The position numbers and the translations under genes were made by a program. From Nesterenkonia aurantiaca (GTDB lineage: Bacteria; Actinomycetota; Actinomycetes; Actinomycetales; Micrococcaceae), in contig NZ_SOAN01000002.1 of assembly GCF_004364585.1 (NCBI RefSeq), positions 127,000 to 190,999 of the forward strand: a DNA stretch of 64,000 bases, in the 5' to 3' direction. Positions within the stretch are counted from its first letter, which is position 1. Each line of letters begins with the position of its first letter. Below, piece by piece: positions 7,943 to 15,646 of the stretch. The notes beneath the pieces were generated by a model. That model was not told the origin of the DNA and did not search any database. It was given only the letters and a program-made list of their open reading frames with translations.

Positions 7943-8304
7943 GCAAGTACTACGTCAACAAGTTTCTCTTCACCATCGATCGGGACCCTGAATGGGTGGC
8001 CAGTTATCGCGAGGATCCCCGGGCCACCGTGGCCCGCTGGGAGAAGGAGATCGGGAGCTGGCTGAATCCGGTCGAGCAGACCAGCTGGCTGGAGTTCACG
8101 CAAGAGGAGCGCGAGGCGCTCTGCACCCACGACTACGTGTGGCTCTTCGAGCACGGCGCCCACTTCTTCCTGAACCTGACCCTTTTCATCGCGCTCTTCG
8201 ACGAGGAGTACGCCGCCGCGAAGGGGCCGCTGGCGTTCCAGACGGAGATGGCGCAGAAGCTGGGCCACTGGACCGGGCGGGACTACCCCTCGGTGGCGAT
8301 GTGA
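7939..8304 (+). CDS. LigA-type small subunit of extradiol dioxygenase
   Basis: A 121-residue protein starting at ATGA overlap with the LigB-type gene. Motifs such as NKFLFTIDRDPEW, FTQEEREALCTHDYVWLFEHGAH and the helical rest match the alpha-chain (LigA) domain that caps the LigB active site in protocatechuate 4,5-dioxygenases. A longer version of this frame extends upstream through the LigB gene but is a shadow; the coupled ATG at 7939 gives the right family length. It is the last gene of the operon; a long-loop inverted repeat follows before the convergent IclR gene. Confidence 0.8.
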   Translation: MSKYYVNKFLFTIDRDPEWVASYREDPRATVARWEKEIGSWLNPVEQTSWLEFTQEEREALCTHDYVWLFEHGAHFFLNLTLFIALFDEEYAAAKGPLAFQTEMAQKLGHWTGRDYPSVAM

Positions 8305-8351
8305 GCCGCCGGCGATGAGCTGTTCAGCCCCGAAGATCGGGTGCGGCTCAC
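8301..8351. terminator. inverted repeat between convergent ligA-type and IclR genes
   Basis: GTGAGCCGC (8301-8309) and GCGGCTCAC (8343-8351) are perfect 9-bp complements around a 33-base loop. They overlap both stop codons, so it may serve as a shared terminator; the long loop lowers confidence. Confidence 0.4.
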
Positions 8352-9199
8352 TCCTGCGGTGAGGCCAGCAGCGGGAGGCGCCCGAGGTTGGCGGCGTCGC
8401 GCTCGCGAGTGTGGCGGGGCAGCGACTGCCAGCGGGTCCAGTCCGCGGTGACCGCCGCGGCGGCCTCGCGCAGCGGGGGCAGGTGCTTGCTCAGCAGCGT
8501 CTCCACGCTGGTCTCGGCCGCGTGGACCGTGGTGTTCATCGAGGCCAGCACCCTTCCGCGGCCATCCCGAACCGGCACCGCGATGGAACGGATGCCGCGC
8601 GCCAGCTCCTCGTCGGCCAGAGCATAGCCCTGCCGCTGCACCCGGTCGAGCTCCTCGAGGAAGGACTTCTGGTCCCACTGCACCACCGGAACCACCGAGG
8701 AGCGTGACGGGTCGGAGAGCCGTTCCAGGATCTCCCGGCGCTCCATGTCGGCCAGCAGCACCTTGCCCTGGGAGGTCGGCGGCGCCGGGAAACGGGTGCC
8801 GATGTCCACCCGAAGGCCGATCAGCTTGGGCACCGCGACTCGGGCCACATAGACGATGTCGGGTCCGTCCAGCTGGGACATCGAGGCCGATTCATGCGTG
8901 TGGGTGACCAGCGATTCCAGGTGCGGCCTCGCCACATCCCAGAGCCCCAGCGAGCTCACATAGGCCATGCCCAGTTCCATCACGCGGGGGGTGAGTGAGA
9001 AGAGCCCGTCATCGGAGCGCACGTAGTCCAACTCTTGAAGCGTCATCAGGATTCGCCGCGCCGTCGGACGTGCCAGATCGGTGGCCTTGGCCACCTGGCT
9101 CAGGGTCAGGCCCGCGGGATATTCCGGGGTGAACGCCCTGATGACGGACAGCCCGCGGGAGATGGCTTCGATGAACTCGGGACTTCGCTCCGGTGACAT
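8348..9199 (-). CDS. IclR family transcriptional regulator
   Basis: A 283-residue regulator: an N-terminal winged helix (SLSQVAKATDLARPTARRIL, about residues 30-50) followed by the IclR effector domain, with GTRFPAPPTSQGKVLLAD and ARGIRSIAVPVRDGRGRV as family landmarks. Members of the PcaR/PobR branch control aromatic-acid catabolism, matching the adjacent dioxygenase operon. The frame is open further upstream, but AAAGGA before the ATG at 9199 and the start of homology fix this start. It lies 10 bp behind the GntR gene on the same strand, so both are probably co-transcribed. Likely targets are the palindromes at 4600-4732. Confidence 0.9.
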   Translation of the reverse strand: MSPERSPEFIEAISRGLSVIRAFTPEYPAGLTLSQVAKATDLARPTARRILMTLQELDYVRSDDGLFSLTPRVMELGMAYVSSLGLWDVARPHLESLVTHTHESASMSQLDGPDIVYVARVAVPKLIGLRVDIGTRFPAPPTSQGKVLLADMERREILERLSDPSRSSVVPVVQWDQKSFLEELDRVQRQGYALADEELARGIRSIAVPVRDGRGRVLASMNTTVHAAETSVETLLSKHLPPLREAAAAVTADWTRWQSLPRHTRERDAANLGRLPLLASPQE

Positions 9200-9209
9200 C
9201 TGGTTCCTT

Positions 9210-9902
9210 TCAGTGGAGCTGGGTCTGGTGCTGGTCGGCACGGGCTTCGCGCAGTCGGGTCCAGGTCCGCACGAGCTGACTGAACTCCTTGACCTGCACC
9301 AGGACATGGTCCCGGGCGGTGTTCTCCGCGGTCTCGCCGTCACCGGTGCTGATCGCATTCACGATCGCGAGGTGCTCGGCCAGGGACCTGCGCATCCGGT
9401 CGGGGGCCCGGAGCTGGAGCCGTCGATAGGGCTGCAGCACGCGGCGCAGGTGGTGGGCCTGCTGGCGCAGGTACCCGTTGCCGCAGGAGTCGTAGATGAT
9501 CCCGTGGAACCAGGCGTTGGCGTAGTAGTAGCCGTCCGCGTCGCCCAGGGCCTCGAACCGCTCACATTCCTTCAGCGCCCTGCCGAGTTCGGCCAGAGGC
9601 TCACGCTCGATGCGCCGTGAGGCCAGGCGCGCCGCCATGCCCTCAAGCTCGGCCATCAGCTCGAAGCGCTCGGCCAGCTCGGGCAGGCTCAGCTCGGTGA
9701 CATAGGTGCCCTGTTTGGGGCGGATGCGCACCAGCCCGGAACGTTCCAGGGCCTGCAGCGCCTCGCGCACCGGGGTGCGCGAGCAGCCGAACTCCTGCTG
9801 CAGCTTGGCAGGGTCCAGCCGCTCGCCGGGGCCGTACTGCCCATCGACGATGGCGTTCTCCAGCGCATCGCGCACGCGCTGGGATTCCGGGACTCTGACC
9901 AT
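9210..9902 (-). CDS. GntR family (FadR/FCD) regulator, probably of malonate use
   Basis: A 230-residue protein with an N-terminal GntR winged helix (PGERLDPAKLQQEFGCSRTP then REALQALERSGLV) and a C-terminal FCD ligand domain, where WFHGII and SLAEHLAIVNAI provide metal-binding histidines. It diverges from the malonyl-CoA decarboxylase/synthetase fusion and the MadLM transporter, the same layout as MatR in rhizobial mat operons, so it is probably the malonate-responsive repressor. The ATG at 9902 has AGGAGG only four bases upstream, slightly close; an upstream ATG at 9923 lacks a site. An IclR gene follows 10 bp later. Confidence 0.85.
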   Translation of the reverse strand: MVRVPESQRVRDALENAIVDGQYGPGERLDPAKLQQEFGCSRTPVREALQALERSGLVRIRPKQGTYVTELSLPELAERFELMAELEGMAARLASRRIEREPLAELGRALKECERFEALGDADGYYYANAWFHGIIYDSCGNGYLRQQAHHLRRVLQPYRRLQLRAPDRMRRSLAEHLAIVNAISTGDGETAENTARDHVLVQVKEFSQLVRTWTRLREARADQHQTQLH

Positions 9903-9973
9903 GGCACCTCCTGTGACGAGCATATCGCCAGCAGCAAGGTGTGGCCTGGATCACGTTAATACCCTATAGTTCC

Positions 9974-10013
9974 TGTTATATACATCACAGCCACTGATAT
10001 ACACGTAGGGAGG
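9974..10013 (+). promoter_or_regulatory. operator-like repeats and RBS before the malonate operon
   Basis: ATATACA occurs twice, at 9978-9984 and 9997-10003, 19 bp apart. The first sits in TGTTATATACA (9974-9984), which has TGT/ACA arms. The second, TGATATACACG, resembles the right half of the MatR site that I recall from Rhizobium (TCTTGTATACACGA). AGGGAGGA (10007-10013) is the ribosome binding site for the ATG at 10018. TATAGT at 9965-9970 may be the -10. Binding by the divergent GntR regulator is inferred. Confidence 0.5.
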
Positions 10014-10017
10014 AACC

Positions 10018-12948
10018 ATGGCGACCACTCAAGGCTGGCTCCTGGCCGATCTGCTGCGCGGCCTCGGCGGGCACAAGTCCGAGTCCGGGGTCGGAACCGC
10101 GGCCCAGGCGCCGCTTGATCAGCTCACCGCAGCCTGCGCCGTGCTGATGGGGGACCTGGGGGAGGCGTCCATGCGGGCCGTGGCGGAGCGGGCTCTGGCC
10201 ACGTACCGGGAGCTCGACGACGACGCCCGGACCGAGTTCTTCACGCACCTGCTTCAGGCCTACTCCGTGGAACCGGAGGCGCTGCGCCGCGCCTACGCGA
10301 CGTGGGACTCCAGCGAGGCCCAGGCCGATCTGGCGGACCTCTTCGAGGCCAGCGAGCCTCGGCGCCAGGCACTGCTGCGCCGGCTCAACCATGCCCCGGA
10401 CGGCACGCTGCACCTGGTCAACATGCGCGCTGATCTGCGCCGGATCCTGCGCGGCCGCGCCGATCTGGCGCCGCTGGACCGCGACTTCCGGCACCTGTTG
10501 AGCTCCTGGTTCAACCGCGGATTCCTGCGCATGGAACAGCTCGGCTGGGATGCGCCCCGGGAGATGAAGAACCACCTCCTGCGCTACGAGAAGGTCCACC
10601 CGATGCGGGACCTGAATGATCTCAAGCGCCGGCTCCGGCCGAAGGACCGGACCTGCTACGCGTTCTTCCACCCCGCCACCGGGGACCTCCCGCTGATCTT
10701 CGTCGAAGTGGCGCTGGTCAGGGGGATCCCCGGGGCCGTGGAGCCGCTGCTGAGCCCGACCGAGGCGCTCGCCCCGGCCAAGGCTGACACTGCGGTGCTG
10801 TATTCGATCAACAACTCCTTAGACGGCCTGGCCGGGATCTCCTTCGGCAGCCTGCTGATCAAGCAGGTCATCGACCAGGTCTCCACAGAGCTGCCGCATC
10901 TTGAACACTTCGTCACGCTCTCCCCGATCCCTGGGTTTCGGGGCTGGCTGCGCGAGCAGGCCCGCACCGCGAGCTCCCCGGAGCTCACCGCGCTGCACGT
11001 GGACCTCTCCGAGCTCCACGGGCCCGCAGACCTCGCGGGATCCGAAGACACAGGGCAGCCCGGGGCGCAGTTGCTGCAGGGCCGGCTCCGCGCCGCACTC
11101 GCCCGCTACATCGCTCTCGAACGCCGGTCGGACGGGCAGCCGCTGGACCCGGTGGCCCGCTTCCACCTGGGCAACGGTGCCACCGCCTGGCAGCTGCACT
11201 GGCCGGCCAGCAGCGCGGACTACATGTGGGACCAGTCCTACGGGGCGATGATCACCTACCGCTATGACCCGTCCCTGGTGGAGCGGCGCCACGAGAACTA
11301 CGTCCGACACGGAACCATCGCTGTAGGGGACCAGGTCACGGGCCTGCTTCCAGACAGGACAGAAGACATCCTCAGCACCGAAGACATGCACAGCACAGCA
11401 GACATCCGCAGCGAGAAGGGAACCTCACCAGTGGACAACCACGTCGACGGCATCTACCAGGGCTTCATCCAGCAGGCACAGACGCACCCGGAGAAGCCGC
11501 TGTTCCACCTTTCCGACGGGCGCACCCTCACCTACGCGCAGGTGCTCCACACCTCGCGGCGGATCGCCGCGAAGCTGATCGGCGACGGCGTGCTCCCGGG
11601 TGACCGGGTGGCCGCCCAGGTGGAGAAGTCCCCGGAGGCCATCGCGCTCTACCTGGCGACCCTGCAGGTCGGTGGGGTCTACCTGCCGCTGAACACCGCC
11701 TACACCGGCGCCGAGATGGACTACTTCATGGCCGACGCCGCCCCGCGGGTGCTGGTCTGTGACCCGAGCAAGGCCGCGGAGCACGTGGCGCGCGGCAAGG
11801 ACGGGATCGTCGTGGAGACCCTCGGTACGGCAGGGGAGGGCACGCTGCTCGCCGCCGAGCAGGAGCACACCGAGATCGCCGTGCTGCGCGCGTCAGATCC
11901 CGGCGCGATCCTCTACACCTCCGGGACCACCGGGCGCTCCAAGGGTGCCGTGCTGACCCAGGGCAACCTCGCGGCGAACTGCGCCTCGCTGATCCAGTCC
12001 TGGGAGTACACGTCCGAGGACGTGCTGATCCACGCGCTGCCGATCTTCCACATCCACGGACTGTTCGTGGCGGTCAACATGACCCTGGTCTCCGGCGCCT
12101 CGATGATCTGGCTGCCCAAGTTCGACCCCGACGCGGTGCTCGACGCGATGCCCGAAGCCACCGTGCTGATGGGCGTGCCCACCTTCTACACCCGGCTGCT
12201 GAGCACAGAGCGGCTCAGCGCCGAGGCCTGCACCGGGATCCGGCTCTTCGTCTCCGGCTCGGCCCCGCTGCTGGCCAGCGACCACGAGGCCTTCGAGGCA
12301 CGCACCGGGCACGCCATCCTGGAGCGCTATGGGATGACCGAGACCGGGATGAACACCTCGAATCCCTACCGCGGCGGCCCGCGCCGGCCTGGCACCGTGG
12401 GGCATCCGCTGCCCGGCGTCGAGGTGCGGATCGTGGACCGGGAGACCCAGGCGACGCTGCCCCAGAACGAGGTCGGCATCATCGAGGTTCGCGGCGGCAA
12501 CGTGTTCGCCGGGTACTGGAACATGCCGGAGAAGACCGCCGAGGAGTTCCGCGAGGACGGGTTCTTCGTCACCGGGGACCTCGGGGTGATCGATGAGCAG
12601 GGCTACCTGAGCATCGTGGGCCGTGACAAGGACCTGGTGATCTCTGGAGGCTTCAACATCTACCCCAAAGAGGTCGAGGGGCTCATCGATGACCACCCCG
12701 GGGTCACCGAGTCGGCAGTGATCGGGGTGCCGCACCCGGATCTGGGCGAAGGACTGGTCGCCGTGGTGGTCCCCGCAGGCGAGGGCGTCCCGGACGAGAC
12801 CTCGATCCTGCAGGCGCTCGCCGGTGACCTGGCCCGTTTCAAGCAGCCCCGCGCCGTCCGCTTCGTCGATGCGCTGCCGCGCAACGTGATGGGCAAGGTG
12901 CAGAAGGCCGAGCTGCGCAAGCAGTACACAGAACTCTTCAGCAGCTGA
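10018..12948 (+). CDS. fused malonyl-CoA decarboxylase / malonyl-CoA synthetase (MatA-MatB fusion)
   Basis: This 976-residue protein joins two enzymes normally encoded separately. Residues 1 to about 445 match malonyl-CoA decarboxylase (for example LVNMRADLRRIL, SINNSLDGLAGISFG, HFVTLSPIPGFRGWL and VARFHLGNGA with a late YRYDPSLVERRHENY). Residues about 478-976 match an AMP-forming malonyl-CoA synthetase: SGTTGRSKGAVLTQGN near 634, YGMTETGMN, TGDLG, and NVMGKVQKAELR at the end. Together they activate malonate to malonyl-CoA and decarboxylate it to acetyl-CoA. The linker contains an 18-bp repeat coding for a six-residue motif, and an in-frame GTG at 11431 preceded by GAAGGGAA could start a free synthetase. 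MadL/MadM follow. Confidence 0.9.
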   Translation: MATTQGWLLADLLRGLGGHKSESGVGTAAQAPLDQLTAACAVLMGDLGEASMRAVAERALATYRELDDDARTEFFTHLLQAYSVEPEALRRAYATWDSSEAQADLADLFEASEPRRQALLRRLNHAPDGTLHLVNMRADLRRILRGRADLAPLDRDFRHLLSSWFNRGFLRMEQLGWDAPREMKNHLLRYEKVHPMRDLNDLKRRLRPKDRTCYAFFHPATGDLPLIFVEVALVRGIPGAVEPLLSPTEALAPAKADTAVLYSINNSLDGLAGISFGSLLIKQVIDQVSTELPHLEHFVTLSPIPGFRGWLREQARTASSPELTALHVDLSELHGPADLAGSEDTGQPGAQLLQGRLRAALARYIALERRSDGQPLDPVARFHLGNGATAWQLHWPASSADYMWDQSYGAMITYRYDPSLVERRHENYVRHGTIAVGDQVTGLLPDRTEDILSTEDMHSTADIRSEKGTSPVDNHVDGIYQGFIQQAQTHPEKPLFHLSDGRTLTYAQVLHTSRRIAAKLIGDGVLPGDRVAAQVEKSPEAIALYLATLQVGGVYLPLNTAYTGAEMDYFMADAAPRVLVCDPSKAAEHVARGKDGIVVETLGTAGEGTLLAAEQEHTEIAVLRASDPGAILYTSGTTGRSKGAVLTQGNLAANCASLIQSWEYTSEDVLIHALPIFHIHGLFVAVNMTLVSGASMIWLPKFDPDAVLDAMPEATVLMGVPTFYTRLLSTERLSAEACTGIRLFVSGSAPLLASDHEAFEARTGHAILERYGMTETGMNTSNPYRGGPRRPGTVGHPLPGVEVRIVDRETQATLPQNEVGIIEVRGGNVFAGYWNMPEKTAEEFREDGFFVTGDLGVIDEQGYLSIVGRDKDLVISGGFNIYPKEVEGLIDDHPGVTESAVIGVPHPDLGEGLVAVVVPAGEGVPDETSILQALAGDLARFKQPRAVRFVDALPRNVMGKVQKAELRKQYTELFSS
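11365..11418 (+). repeat. 18-bp x 3 coding repeat in the fusion linker
   Basis: Three 18-bp units at 11365-11382, 11383-11400 and 11401-11418 encode DILSTE, DMHSTA and DIRSEK. They lie exactly between the two enzyme domains, so the linker appears to have grown by tandem duplication. Confidence 0.8.
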
Positions 12949-12990
12949 ATGCTCGCTCAAGACACCTCAACCGCAAGTCAGGAGTAGACG

Positions 12991-13392
12991 ATGGTTCTCT
13001 ATGGAGTCGCAGCGCTGGCGCTGTGCATGCTCGTGGGAATGCTGATCGGTGATGTCCTCGGGGTCGCCGGAGGCGTCGATGCCAATGTCGGCGGGGTCGG
13101 CTTCGCCATGATCCTGCTGGTCGTGGCCACCGACCGGCTGCGCAAGCGAGGCTTGTTCCCCAAGCCCACCGAACAGGGAGTGCTGTTCTGGTCCGCCCTG
13201 TACATCCCGATCGTGATCGCCATGGCGGCCACGCAGAACGTCGCCGAAGCGATCGGCGGCGGGCCGATGGCCGCGATCGCCGGTCTGGGTGCGCTCGCCG
13301 CGGGCGCCGCCCTGGTGCCGGTGATCTCACGCATCGGAGGACAGTCTGAACCGCTGCCCGCGATGACCGAGGCAGAGAAGGCGGAGGCCTGA
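12991..13392 (+). CDS. madL: malonate transporter subunit MadL
   Basis: A 133-residue membrane protein with four hydrophobic helices. It begins VLYGVAALALCMLVGMLIG and contains GGVGFAMILLV, features of MadL, the small subunit of the sodium-dependent malonate:Na+ symporter first described in Malonomonas rubra. AGGAG lies upstream of the ATG. It follows the malonate-activating fusion by 42 bp and precedes MadM by one base, the standard madLM order, so import and activation of malonate form one operon. Confidence 0.9.
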   Translation: MVLYGVAALALCMLVGMLIGDVLGVAGGVDANVGGVGFAMILLVVATDRLRKRGLFPKPTEQGVLFWSALYIPIVIAMAATQNVAEAIGGGPMAAIAGLGALAAGAALVPVISRIGGQSEPLPAMTEAEKAEA

Positions 13393-13393
13393 G

Positions 13394-14155
13394 ATGGACA
13401 TCATTGCTGATGTGCTCGAACGCAACGGCCTGCTCTTCGCCTTCGTGGTGGTCGGGGCGCTGATGATGATCTCGGGCTGGCTCTCCAAGACGCTGACCCG
13501 AGGACGCCTGCAGGGCTCCGCCATCGCGATCATGCTCGGTCTGGTGCTGGCCTACTTCGGCGGCATCAACACCGGCGGCGAGGCCGGCATGGCCGATATC
13601 GCCATCTTCAGCGGCCTGGGCCTGATGGGCGGCGCGATGCTGCGCGACTTCGCCATCGTGGCCACCGCCTACGGCGTGGACCTCCAAGAGATCAAGAAGG
13701 CCGGCGCCGCCGGGGTGTTGGCACTGCTGGCCGGCATCGTGGTCTCCTTCGTCGTCGGGGCCGCCGTCGCAGCCGCCTTCGGCTACACCGACCCGGAATC
13801 GATGGCGACCATCGGCTCCGGTGCCGCGACCTACATCGTGGGACCGGTCACCGGCACCGCGGTGGGCGCCAGCTCCGAGGTGATCGCGCTCTCGGTGGCC
13901 GCCGGCCTGATCAAGGCGGTGGTGGTCATGGTGGGCACCCCGATGATCGCCCCATTCATCGGGCTGAACAACCCCAAGTCGGCCATGGCCTATGGCGGAC
14001 TGATGGGCACCACCTCAGGGGTGGCCGGTGGACTCGCCGCCACGGACAAGCGCCTGGTCCCCTACGGGGCGATGACCGCGACCTTCTACACCGGACTCGG
14101 CTGCCTGCTGGGCCCCTCGATCTTCTACTTCGCACTGGTCGGGCTCTTCGGCTGA
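13394..14155 (+). CDS. madM: malonate transporter subunit MadM
   Basis: This 253-residue protein is almost entirely hydrophobic with about eight helices. The stretch FGGINTGGEAGMADIAIFSG and the later GSGAATYIVGPVTGTAVGAS are characteristic of MadM, the larger subunit of the malonate:Na+ symporter. It starts one base after the madL stop and ends the operon; a strong hairpin follows at 14187-14218. Confidence 0.9.
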   Translation: MDIIADVLERNGLLFAFVVVGALMMISGWLSKTLTRGRLQGSAIAIMLGLVLAYFGGINTGGEAGMADIAIFSGLGLMGGAMLRDFAIVATAYGVDLQEIKKAGAAGVLALLAGIVVSFVVGAAVAAAFGYTDPESMATIGSGAATYIVGPVTGTAVGASSEVIALSVAAGLIKAVVVMVGTPMIAPFIGLNNPKSAMAYGGLMGTTSGVAGGLAATDKRLVPYGAMTATFYTGLGCLLGPSIFYFALVGLFG

Positions 14156-14186
14156 TCCGCCGGAGCCTCGAAGAACACGACGCCGC

Positions 14187-14218
14187 CGGCCGTTCACCTC
14201 AGCAGAGGTGGGCGGCCG
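14187..14218. terminator. hairpin terminator after madM
   Basis: CGGCCG-TT-CACCTC (14187-14200) pairs with GAGGTG-GG-CGGCCG (14205-14218) around the four-base loop AGCA, with a two-base internal mismatch. It lies between madM and the convergent MinD-like gene and probably serves both. Confidence 0.75.
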
Positions 14219-14248
14219 CAGGCCTCGGGCGCAGCGTGCACCGCTGAC

Positions 14249-15358
14249 CTATCGGTACCCGTCCACCATGGCCGCCGCGATGGTCATATACGCCCGGCGG
14301 GTCTCCTCCTGGAGCATGTCCAGGTTGATCCGGTCCCCGTCCACCACAGCCCGGTCGAAGGGCACCACCACCAGCCTGCCGCAGGAGCCGCGCAGGCTCT
14401 CCTGGATGGCCTCCTTGTCCACCCGGTCCGAGACGCGCTCCTTATCGGTGATCACCACGATGGATTCCCGGGCCAGGCGCTCGTAGCCGTGGTTGGCCAA
14501 CCAGTTCAGTGTCTGGAGTGCACGTTGGGCACCGGAGATCGCGAAGCCGGCGGCGATCACGATGTTGTCTGCGGTGTGCAGGATCCCCTTCATGGCGTTG
14601 TGGGTGACCCCGGTGCCACAGTCGGTGACGATCACCGGGTAGTACTTGGCGAACTCCGCGTGGATCCGGCGCCACTCCTCGGCCGTCAGGCTGTCCGAGA
14701 GGGCCGGATCCTGCTCTCCGGCGAGCACGTGCAGCCGTCCGGCCTGCTGCAGATAGCCCTGCAGCGCGGTTAACGAGTCGACCTGATCGAGCCTCTCGAG
14801 CAGATCGGTGATGCTCGGCGGCTGGTGCGCCTGGGTGGCCCGCTCGCCCAGGGCCCGCTCCACCAGGTCCCCGGAATCCGGGTTGGCGTCGATCGCGCAG
14901 GGAATGTCACCACGGTGCCGGGCCAGCGCCATGCCGATCCCCACCGTGGTGGAGGTCTTCCCGATGCCGCCCTTGAGCGAGAGCACCGCGGTGTTGTGGC
15001 TGCCCTGCAGCGGGCGGGCGATCCGTTCGATCAGCTCCTGCTCCTGGAGCTCCTTCTGGCTGGGGCCGATGTTGATCACCCCGCCGCTCGCGGTATAGAG
15101 GAATCGGCGCAGACCGCCCTGCGGCTTCTCCGGCGCCACCGAGATGAAGGGCCGGCCTGCTTCGGCGAGACGCCGGCGTTCGGCCCGGGTCGGGAGGTCC
15201 CTGGCCTCACCGTCCAGCGGTGCGGGGGAGATCCCCTCCGGCGGCAGCTCGGCGCCATCGCCGGCATCGCGGTCATCGACCACGCCTGTAGGTTCTGCGC
15301 GCCCCGGCGTCGGGGCGACGGCGGCTGCGCGGTGGCGCTCGGCTGGACTCTGTGACAT
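14249..15358 (-). CDS. MinD/ParA-like ATPase with disordered N-terminal extension
   Basis: The 369-residue protein has a proline/acidic, low-complexity N-terminal region of about 95 residues. A P-loop ATPase domain follows, with deviant Walker A SLKGGIGKTSTT near residues 125-136 and CAIDANPDSGDL soon after. VIVTDCGTGVTH is the Walker B/switch region, and VVITDKERVSDRVDK lies late. Overall it resembles the MinD-like proteins seen with ESX secretion or as orphans in actinobacteria (EspI-like). No ESX, plasmid-partition or pilus genes adjoin it, so the cargo is unknown. GGGAGGG six bases upstream supports the ATG at 15358. Confidence 0.8.
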   Translation of the reverse strand: MSQSPAERHRAAAVAPTPGRAEPTGVVDDRDAGDGAELPPEGISPAPLDGEARDLPTRAERRRLAEAGRPFISVAPEKPQGGLRRFLYTASGGVINIGPSQKELQEQELIERIARPLQGSHNTAVLSLKGGIGKTSTTVGIGMALARHRGDIPCAIDANPDSGDLVERALGERATQAHQPPSITDLLERLDQVDSLTALQGYLQQAGRLHVLAGEQDPALSDSLTAEEWRRIHAEFAKYYPVIVTDCGTGVTHNAMKGILHTADNIVIAAGFAISGAQRALQTLNWLANHGYERLARESIVVITDKERVSDRVDKEAIQESLRGSCGRLVVVPFDRAVVDGDRINLDMLQEETRRAYMTIAAAMVDGYR

Positions 15359-15572
15359 GGGGAACCCTCCCGCTCAATGGTGTGACACCTGAGGATTCCC
15401 GGTCCGTGCATCCTGCTGAAGCATGTTTCTGCACGTGGTGTGGAATCGGGCGGAGACAGAGTTCGAACAGCTGCACAAACGTAGTAGACCCTGTCCACAC
15501 CTTACGGGAATCCCTGGTCTGCGAAAGGGGTACGACAAGGAGTTCCCGCCCGTTCAACAGGCGCTCAACATG

Positions 15573-15604
15573 GTCCTGCGGTCCTGCGGTCCTGCAGTCC
15601 TGCG
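15573..15604. repeat. 8-bp tandem repeat (GTCCTGCG), 4 copies
   Basis: GTCCTGCG recurs four times from 15573 to 15604, with one A/G change in the third unit. It lies just beyond the hairpin that follows the GH65 fusion gene. Confidence 0.9.
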
Positions 15605-15612
15605 GCCCGGCA

Positions 15613-15637
15613 GCCCACCCGGAGAAGCCGGGCGGGC
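15613..15637 (-). terminator. hairpin after the GH65 fusion gene
   Basis: On the plus strand GCCCACCCGG (15613-15622) and CCGGGCGGGC (15628-15637) form a 10-bp stem with one wobble/mismatch and a 5-base loop. It lies about 10 bp downstream of the minus-strand stop codon. Confidence 0.65.
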
Positions 15638-15646
15638 CGCCTCGGC

